DNA of 8,496 bases from contig CAMAXB010000127.1 of the NCBI GenBank assembly GCA_945862035.1, positions 1 through 8,496 of the forward strand, read 5' to 3'. Below, piece after piece: positions 1 through 5,711 of the stretch. The stretch's first letter is position 1. Each line of letters begins with the position of its first letter. The notes beneath the pieces are model-generated. The model did no database searches and was not told the origin of the DNA. It was given only the letters and a program-made list of their open reading frames with translations. Source of the DNA: Opitutus sp. GAS368. GTDB taxonomy: Bacteria > Verrucomicrobiota > Verrucomicrobiia > Opitutales > Opitutaceae. The position numbers were made by a program, and so were the translations under genes.

Positions 1-1949
1 GGGCCGGGTGGCTGCGCGGGTTCGATCTGACCGCTAAATTCTGACTCACCTCGCAGGCCGATCCCTCGCTCCCCGATCCAAGCGTTTGCCAGCGTCGATG
101 GATAGGTGGCTGCGCGGGCCATGAACACGGGCTTGCCATCAAGCCAGACGCGGATCTCCCGTCGAAGCTGCTGCTGGGTCGTCGCTGGGAGATTTCCGTA
201 CCAAGGATGGTAAAGCGGCGGATAGAGCGTGCCGAGCCGCAGCGTGAGTTCGGCGGTTACCCCTGGCACGTACGCGAACTCTGGTCCGGGGATCATGCCA
301 TGAGGAGGATGCTCGAAGTAGAGGCGGGCTTTTCCCTGATCGAGGAACGCGACGTAAAGTGCATCGTGACCTACGATTGATCCGGCCACGAAGAGGGGTT
401 CGATGCGATGCGTCGTTGCCTCTGGGAATGTGACCCGCCAGCGTTGCTCCCCGAGCTCGGGTCCCAAGGTTCGTCGGACCGGTTCAACGAATGCGTTCAC
501 GCGCCGTTCAATGGCCGAGTAGCCGGCTGGGTCCAGCAGCAGGAAGCGCTGGCCCGCGTGAAAACTGATCAGGACATTGTAGGCGCAAGCCATCACGAGC
601 ATTCCGGCTGCAACGCCGCTGACCCCGCGAAGCCAACGGCGCTGATCAGCGAAGGCGTGAGAGAGAATGGCAAGGGTGACCACGACGAGCGCAGGCTGGA
701 AATCCATCATGTAGCGGTTCGTGCGCACGCCGCTTGAGGCCACGAGCGAGAAATTGACCACCGCTGCGCCCACACTCGCGAGCAGGATCCATCCCCATTG
801 ACCGGCGTGCGTTTGCGCCCCGAAGCGGGCCCAGCCGGCCAGAATCGTCAGTACGAAGAAAGGAACGAGGATCAGCTGGCCGTGTGCCTCCTCGATGCCG
901 AAATAGCCCGGCGGTCGTGCCGCCTCTGGCCCCGGGGCGACAAATGGGAAAAACCAGTCGAGCGCCGGTGCCGTGAGATAGTAAACACGAAGGTTGTGCC
1001 AGAAGTTTGCGAGCGAGAAACCAAAGCCGTCCGGATTCGCTCCAAGCTGAAGATTGTTGCCAAACTCGAACCAGCGATCGAAGCGCGCCTGATTGTAAAG
1101 GAGGAGCCCGGCTACGATCACAGCCACGGGCACGCCGCCAGCGGTGAGTAGCCGCAGCAGGCGTCCCGGGGCCCTGCCCGTCCGCCACCAGCAGGCCGCA
1201 ACCACGCAGGGCAGGAGAAAGGCAGCGCCCACGATAAGATTCGGCCGCGACCCGGCCGCGAGGCCGGCGCACAGGCTCGCCACGACCAGCCAGGGAATCT
1301 CGCGTCCGGGGCGCAGGAGCGCGAGGGTGGCGGCGAGGAGGCTTGCCTGCGTGAAGGCGTAGCCGCTGCCAACGGCAATCTCGTAGAAGAGCGGGCGAAC
1401 TAGCGTGGCCGGCGCCATGTTGGCCACGCCCAGCGCAAGCACGGAAAGAGCAAGTGTCAGCGGTGAGGGCGTCAGCGAGAGAACCCTGGTCAGCAGGAGA
1501 TACAGCCACGCGGAGCTTAGCGCCAGACCGAGCGTGACGAAGATGATGGCGGTGACCGGCTCAGGCAGATCATGTCCCGTTGCCCAGTGATAGGGGAGCA
1601 AGAGCACCAGGGCCGGAACGGGTCCAAAATAAAGATAGTACTTCCCTTGGTAGTAGCTCGCGTCGAGCAGGTAGGGTGCAGCGCCAACGATCTTGTTCGG
1701 GAACTCCACCTGAAGATCCGGGTGGGGCTCAACGTCCATTGCCAGCGTCCCCTTGAGCCAGCCGTGGACCTGCAGCGAGTAGTAGTCGGAGGATATCGAT
1801 TGGAAGCGCAGCCGACTCGGGTCGTGAACCGACCAGAGGTAGAACGCCGCCAGCGCAAGGACCATGGTCGCGGCCGCGACGAAGAGGGGCAGGGACGAAC
1901 CCTGCGCCTCACTCGGCGGTTTGCCCGGACCGCTGCCGTCCTGGTTCAT
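1..1949 (-). CDS. Polytopic GT-C-like membrane protein with C-terminal beta-rich module (3' end outside window)
   Basis: My own translation from the ATG at 1949 stays open for 649 codons to the window edge, so the C-terminus is missing. About the first 20 residues are polar, then roughly a dozen hydrophobic segments follow between residues 21 and 460. Landmarks are SSDYYSLQ (53-60), YYQGKYYLYFGPVPAL (99-114), a YNQARF...EFG segment (285-297), FPFVAPG (334-340) and NRYMMDFQPAL (411-421). The same landmarks occur in order in the protein at 2770-5607, so the two are paralogues. Residues 502-643 form one copy of the module shared across this locus. The overall layout resembles GT-C-fold, lipid-phosphosugar-dependent glycosyltransferases, but I see no unambiguous catalytic motif, so the activity is inference. 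The start lies 11 bases after the methyltransferase stop, which suggests co-transcription and translational coupling; no clear Shine-Dalgarno sequence precedes it. Confidence 0.85.
   Translation of the reverse strand, partial: MNQDGSGPGKPPSEAQGSSLPLFVAAATMVLALAAFYLWSVHDPSRLRFQSISSDYYSLQVHGWLKGTLAMDVEPHPDLQVEFPNKIVGAAPYLLDASYYQGKYYLYFGPVPALVLLLPYHWATGHDLPEPVTAIIFVTLGLALSSAWLYLLLTRVLSLTPSPLTLALSVLALGVANMAPATLVRPLFYEIAVGSGYAFTQASLLAATLALLRPGREIPWLVVASLCAGLAAGSRPNLIVGAAFLLPCVVAACWWRTGRAPGRLLRLLTAGGVPVAVIVAGLLLYNQARFDRWFEFGNNLQLGANPDGFGFSLANFWHNLRVYYLTAPALDWFFPFVAPGPEAARPPGYFGIEEAHGQLILVPFFVLTILAGWARFGAQTHAGQWGWILLASVGAAVVNFSLVASSGVRTNRYMMDFQPALVVVTLAILSHAFADQRRWLRGVSGVAAGMLVMACAYNVLISFHAGQRFLLLDPAGYSAIERRVNAFVEPVRRTLGPELGEQRWRVTFPEATTHRIEPLFVAGSIVGHDALYVAFLDQGKARLYFEHPPHGMIPGPEFAYVPGVTAELTLRLGTLYPPLYHPWYGNLPATTQQQLRREIRVWLDGKPVFMARAATYPSTLANAWIGERGIGLRGESEFSGQIEPAQPPG
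21..446 (-). other. Module copy A (C-terminal beta-rich domain of the 1949-1 gene)
   Basis: Residues 502-643 of the gene above. It shows the IEPL start, a HDALYVAFLDQ strand, the GTLYPPLYHPW segment, VWLDGKPVF, and the ending GERGIGLRGESEFSGQI. It lacks the D-H-W-G centre found in other copies. It is closest to copy B (4158-3709): both share IEPL, LDQ and LYPP..HP. Whether another copy follows cannot be seen because the window ends. Confidence 0.7.
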
Positions 1950-1960
1950 GGGCCTAGAGC

Positions 1961-2698
1961 TCAGGCGGAGCTCAAGGGCGTCGCACGCGGACGCAGGGCG
2001 ATCCCGATGCAGAGGTTGCTCAACACCATCGGCAGGAAGGGAAGCGGGAAGTAGCTGCGCGACTCCAGGGTGAAGTAGGGATTGAGCTCCTCGAGGATCT
2101 CATGCGGTACGTTGATGTGCTCGCGTTTGTAGAATTCCGCGTAGCCTCGGCCGAAGCGCTTATTCCACACGCGCTCGGCGGAAATCTTGCGGGCGAGGGA
2201 GTAGGCAAGACTGCCTTCCGTCGGAATGACGATCAGGAGCTGGCCGCGCTCCTTGTTCACGAGTCGATAAGCTTCCCGGATCGCTCCGGGGAGATTGGGC
2301 AAGTGCTCCAGCACGTGAACTGCGATGATCCGGTCAAAGGAGCTATCGGCAAAGTCCATCCGCTGCTGACAGTCGCCGACCACGGTATTGACCCGGGGGA
2401 AACGTTTCAGGATTTCAGCCGCCATGTTGGGGCGGAATTCGTTGCAGTGATAGCCTCGCTCCTGTTCAGGGGTGAGTTTCTCGAAGTGCAGGTGCTCACC
2501 CAATCCGGCGCCGATTTCGAGCGTGGTGACGAATCCGGGACGCGAGCGCTTGACTGGAAACCCGTGGTTGAATTTTTCAAGAAGTCCGTAGCGCTGCGGC
2601 AGAACCTCGTGCCACAACTTCATGAACTCGTCGCTGCGCTGCTTCTGCTCAGGGGTGAGCGGCGGGAGGACTTTGGGCCACTTGGCGGTGTTTTGCAT
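1961..2698 (-). CDS. Class I SAM-dependent methyltransferase (methyltransferase type 11-like)
   Basis: This is a soluble protein of 245 residues if started at the ATG at 2698. The SAM-binding glycine-rich motif I is LEIGAGLGEHL (60-70). An acidic position follows in NEF (86-88), then GDCQQRMDFADSSFDRI (108-124) and the post-motif HVLEHLPNLPGAIREAYR (128-145), ending in the strand GQLLIVIP (152-159). This order is typical of type 11/type 25 methyltransferases acting on small molecules, lipids or sugars. The substrate cannot be told. The basic, aromatic C-terminal half (RVWNKRFGRGYAEFYKREH) may contact a lipid or membrane. An alternative GTG start at 2776 would add 26 residues and overlap the upstream stop by 7 bases; neither start has a clear ribosome binding site. 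I prefer the ATG because MQNTAKWPK reads like a natural N-terminus. The gene sits between two paralogous membrane proteins in the same direction, so it probably serves the same pathway. Confidence 0.88.
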   Translation of the reverse strand: MQNTAKWPKVLPPLTPEQKQRSDEFMKLWHEVLPQRYGLLEKFNHGFPVKRSRPGFVTTLEIGAGLGEHLHFEKLTPEQERGYHCNEFRPNMAAEILKRFPRVNTVVGDCQQRMDFADSSFDRIIAVHVLEHLPNLPGAIREAYRLVNKERGQLLIVIPTEGSLAYSLARKISAERVWNKRFGRGYAEFYKREHINVPHEILEELNPYFTLESRSYFPLPFLPMVLSNLCIGIALRPRATPLSSA

Positions 2699-2769
2699 GG
2701 AAAGGGGAGTTAGATCGAAATACGGAGTTTGGAAAAGGACGGACTTTGCGGTCAGGTGAGGCTGCTGGA

Positions 2770-5607
2770 TTACCACGCCAAGCGTTCGCTGGTGATGATT
2801 TCGCCCGTAAAGAGAGGCCCGCAGCTGGAAGCGCCGAGGCCGTTCTCGCCTACCGTGAAGCTTTCCGGCCCGGCCGGGTGGTGGTTGCGTTCCGCCGAGA
2901 ATACGACCGCGCCATTGAGGCGGACCTCAACCCGACTGGGTCGATCGCGGGGAAGGCTCGCGGTGGCCAAGGGTGTCTGGGCTGGGTAAAAGGATCCCAT
3001 CGTGATGATGAGTTCATGCGCTTGGGCATAATCGAGCGTGACCGGATCGCCCTCAACGGCGGGGGTTCCCCAGTGGTCGTGTCCGAACCGGATCTCCGTC
3101 TCGCTTACATAGTGGACATAGATGAGGTCGGCGCCACCGGCCACGCCAGAAAGGGCGAGTGGTTCGCGCTGGCCGATCTTGTCAGTAAGGAAACGAGCTT
3201 TGACGCGAAGAGGTCCCCAGGTGCGGTTGTGCTCGATGGGCTGGGCGGCAGCCGCCTCGATCGAGATCGTGCCCGGGAACATCCCGACGGCGCTGCTCGC
3301 TCCGATTGCGTTGTAGCCGAAGACGATGTCCTCCGTTTCCGAGGGGTGAAAAATCCGGTTGGTTTGGACCACGGTTCTGCCCCCAAGCCGGACGGCAAGC
3401 CGGCTGCGCAGCTCTGCGGCGACTTCGGCGGTCACGGGATAAAGCGATCCCATCTCAACCTCGACGATTTGAGGGTCCTTCCAGTTCAGTTCTACGAAGG
3501 GTGTGGCGAGAGGGGCCTGGCCCCACGAGTCGTGGATAAACCGGGCGCGGCCATCCGGCTTGACCTCGACCGACAGCAGATCACCCCCGCCTGTGCGACC
3601 AGTGCTGATCAATGGCTGGGGAGGCGAATCATTGGCGGGCCGTTGGAAGCGCAGCTGCAATCTTACGGGGCCGGTCCAGCTTCGTGTTTCGGGTCGGAAT
3701 TCGGTGAGACGGCGGATGGCTACGATCGTTCCAGAAAACACGGGCGCACCCACGTCGCGCATTACCCGGTTGGCTCCCGGAAAAAAACGACCCGGGGAGG
3801 AAGAGTGGGTATCAACGGACGCATCGATCGCCGTTTGATCGTTGATTTGGACAAGCAGGCGGCGCCGGGCGCGGGTGATCTGGGCGGCGGACCATTCACG
3901 GAAAAAAGGGTGGTTCGCGGGGGGGTAGAGCGAGCCCATATGTACGATCAGGGTTTGCGTTTCTCCCTCACGGACGGGGATGGGATCGCTCCGCGGACCA
4001 CCTGCGCCCATGTGGAAAAATCCGAGCCGGATCGCCTGGTCCAGATATTCAATATAGATCAAATCGCCTGTCCCTCCGGGAGAACCGGTGGTCAGGAGAG
4101 GTTCGATTTTCCCCACCGGCCGATCGGCGGAAAGCCGGAACTTCATTTCTACCGGTCCGTGGTCGATGCCGACGATGCGCTCAAACTCCCCGACCATCGC
4201 GTTGGTCACAGCTGCGATTCGTTGCCGAACCGGTGTATCGGACGCCGCAGCAAACGAGTAAAAGCTGCCATTGAGAAGCGTGTAAAAAAGCAGGCAGGCT
4301 GCTCCGACGGCGAGTGGCCGCCGCCACTTCGCTCCGCCCGCGGACGCGGTTTGCGAAAGGTGGAGTGCGGCGATCAAAACGGCACACCCCATCAGCAGGG
4401 TTGGCGGGACGAAATCGAGGAGGTAGCGATCTTCGCCTCCAAAAAAAAGGGAAAGCACGAGGAGGTTGGCCATGCCGGCACCCACGGTTACGAGGGTTGC
4501 GGTCATCCATTCGCGATCATGCCGGAGCCGCGCACTCAGCCATGTCAGCGGCGCAAGCAAGCCGAGTGCGGCGAGGGAGAAATGAGGGATCAGGCCGAAT
4601 GGACGTCCGCCCGGCGGAAAAAAAGGATAGTAACGCCCGGGATCGAGCGGCTGCAGGAGATAGTTGAAGAAATTTCTTCCCAGATACTCCGGCCCCATCA
4701 GCTTGATCAACCGCACATCCGCCGACGCCAGTGAGTACTGGATGCCGAATTCGAAGGGGCTGCCGAAACGAAGATAGTTGTAGGCCGCCATGACGACGCC
4801 AACCCCCGCCGCAGGGAGGATGGCGGCAAGCCAAGGGAGCAGACCGGGCCCTCGCAGCCGGTTTTCCGCCGACAGGGTCTTCCAAAGGAAAAAGGCTGGC
4901 ACGAGGAGCACGACCAGCCCCAGCACGTAGTTTGGTCGGGAGGCAACGGCGAGACCATGGAGAAGGCTTGCGCTGATCAGCCAGACGAGGCTCCGGTTCA
5001 GGGCACCGGCCCGCAAGCATCGCTGAATCATGAACAAGGTACCGCTCAGGCAGAAGCAGGCTGCGCTGATGGGAACAGCGTAGAAGGTGTTATTCCCGCT
5101 CAGGAAGAACAGCGGACTACCGAAGGCCAGCACGGCGACGCAGCAAAGCAACCATGCTGGGTTGACTTCCGGGAAGAGGCGTCGCCTCAGGCCGACCAGC
5201 CAGGCGGTCATCCAGACGAAGCTACCGAAACAGAACCCGGCAATCCCTATGATTTCAGGGAGATAGGTACCTGTGAGATAAGTCCAAGGGATGAAAAGAA
5301 GGAGCGCAGGGCCGATGCCGTAATAAAGATAGAACTTCCCTTGGTAGAAGCTCATGTCGTGCGGACGATCCGTGCCTTGGGGGCCATCGTACGGATTCTC
5401 CAGCCGCAGCAGACGGGGGTCTGGCTCAAGCTTCAGATGGGTCTGACCCGACAGCAAAGCGTCCGCCAGCAGGTTATAGTACCCTCCCGGCGTCGAATAG
5501 CTCCAGGTGCCTGCCGTGCGGTGCGCGTTCCCGAGATAGATCCAGCCCGTGAGGAGAACGAGGAGTGCTAACAGTAGCGCCTCGATGCGGTGATGACGTG
5601 GGTGCAA
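2770..5607 (-). CDS. Polytopic GT-C-like membrane protein with three tandem C-terminal modules
   Basis: 945 residues. Residues 1-455 hold about twelve hydrophobic segments. Landmarks shared with the paralogue at 1949-1 are GGYYNLLADALLSG (41-54), FYQGKFYLYYGIGPALLL (87-104), AYNYLRF...FEFG (275-288), YPFFPPGGRPFG (327-338) and GGEDRYLLDFVPP (390-402). Residues 484-943 are three tandem diverged copies of the locus module, at about 484-633, 646-785 and 798-943. The membrane half resembles GT-C glycosyltransferases, while the C-terminal half is probably an extracytoplasmic binding or scaffolding region; both are inference. The start is a TTG at 5607, the first usable start after an in-frame stop at 5668-5670, with no obvious Shine-Dalgarno sequence. 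The 104-base gap (5608-5711) to the upstream gene holds no convincing promoter or terminator. Four poly-A/T runs of 6-8 bases lie inside the gene. The 3' end abuts or overlaps the methyltransferase. Confidence 0.9.
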   Translation of the reverse strand: MHPRHHRIEALLLALLVLLTGWIYLGNAHRTAGTWSYSTPGGYYNLLADALLSGQTHLKLEPDPRLLRLENPYDGPQGTDRPHDMSFYQGKFYLYYGIGPALLLFIPWTYLTGTYLPEIIGIAGFCFGSFVWMTAWLVGLRRRLFPEVNPAWLLCCVAVLAFGSPLFFLSGNNTFYAVPISAACFCLSGTLFMIQRCLRAGALNRSLVWLISASLLHGLAVASRPNYVLGLVVLLVPAFFLWKTLSAENRLRGPGLLPWLAAILPAAGVGVVMAAYNYLRFGSPFEFGIQYSLASADVRLIKLMGPEYLGRNFFNYLLQPLDPGRYYPFFPPGGRPFGLIPHFSLAALGLLAPLTWLSARLRHDREWMTATLVTVGAGMANLLVLSLFFGGEDRYLLDFVPPTLLMGCAVLIAALHLSQTASAGGAKWRRPLAVGAACLLFYTLLNGSFYSFAAASDTPVRQRIAAVTNAMVGEFERIVGIDHGPVEMKFRLSADRPVGKIEPLLTTGSPGGTGDLIYIEYLDQAIRLGFFHMGAGGPRSDPIPVREGETQTLIVHMGSLYPPANHPFFREWSAAQITRARRRLLVQINDQTAIDASVDTHSSSPGRFFPGANRVMRDVGAPVFSGTIVAIRRLTEFRPETRSWTGPVRLQLRFQRPANDSPPQPLISTGRTGGGDLLSVEVKPDGRARFIHDSWGQAPLATPFVELNWKDPQIVEVEMGSLYPVTAEVAAELRSRLAVRLGGRTVVQTNRIFHPSETEDIVFGYNAIGASSAVGMFPGTISIEAAAAQPIEHNRTWGPLRVKARFLTDKIGQREPLALSGVAGGADLIYVHYVSETEIRFGHDHWGTPAVEGDPVTLDYAQAHELIITMGSFYPAQTPLATASLPRDRPSRVEVRLNGAVVFSAERNHHPAGPESFTVGENGLGASSCGPLFTGEIITSERLAW
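2779..3216 (-). other. Module copy D (third of three in the 945-residue protein)
   Basis: Residues 798-943, ending two residues before the C-terminus. It shows REPLALSGVAGGADLIYVHY, IRFGHDHWG, ITMGSFYPAQ, VRLNGAVVFSAE, and the ending GENGLGASSCGPLFTGEI. With the copy at 6185-5736 it is one of the two most canonical copies, with an intact D-H-W-G centre. Confidence 0.78.
3253..3672 (-). other. Module copy C (second of three in the 945-residue protein)
   Basis: Residues 646-785. It contains PQPLISTGRTGGGDLL, HDSWG, VEMGSLYP, AVRLGGRTV and GYNAIGASSAVGMFPGTI. The opening segment is almost the same as PQPLIVTGRTGAAD in the copy of the 5712 gene, which points to a shared origin. A short linker (RRLTEFRPETRSW) separates it from copy B. 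Confidence 0.75.
3709..4158 (-). other. Module copy B (first of three in the 945-residue protein)
   Basis: Residues 484-633. Its signatures are IEPLLTTGSPGGTGDLIYIEY, MGSLYPPANHPFF, LLVQIND, and an ending PGANRV...VFSGTI. The centre reads FFHMG instead of DHWG. It joins the membrane half by the linker VTNAMVGEFERIVG, which resembles the VNAFVEPVRRTLG linker of the paralogue at 1949-1. Confidence 0.75.
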
Positions 5608-5711
5608 AGGGCTAGAGCAATGGCGTTCGGAAGAGCGAGCCGACGCGCTTCGGCGGGGAGCTAGGGCTCATCATGGACGATCGGGCACGTTACGGAACCT
5701 CTCTGACTGGG

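Noticed and set aside
646..1509. Minus-strand open frame of 287 codons
   Set aside because: It is an alternate frame of the 1949-1 membrane protein, rich in Arg/Pro/Ala/Gly. The true frame translates through the whole region without a stop and matches the paralogue.
2102..2713. Plus-strand open frame of 203 codons
   Set aside because: It is antisense to the methyltransferase, whose SAM motifs establish the real coding strand.
2746..4734. Long plus-strand open frame (662 codons) opposite the 945-residue gene
   Set aside because: It is antisense to a clear membrane protein with internal repeats, has a charged, low-hydrophobicity composition with no recognisable domain, and is explained by the codon pattern of a GC-rich gene on the other strand.
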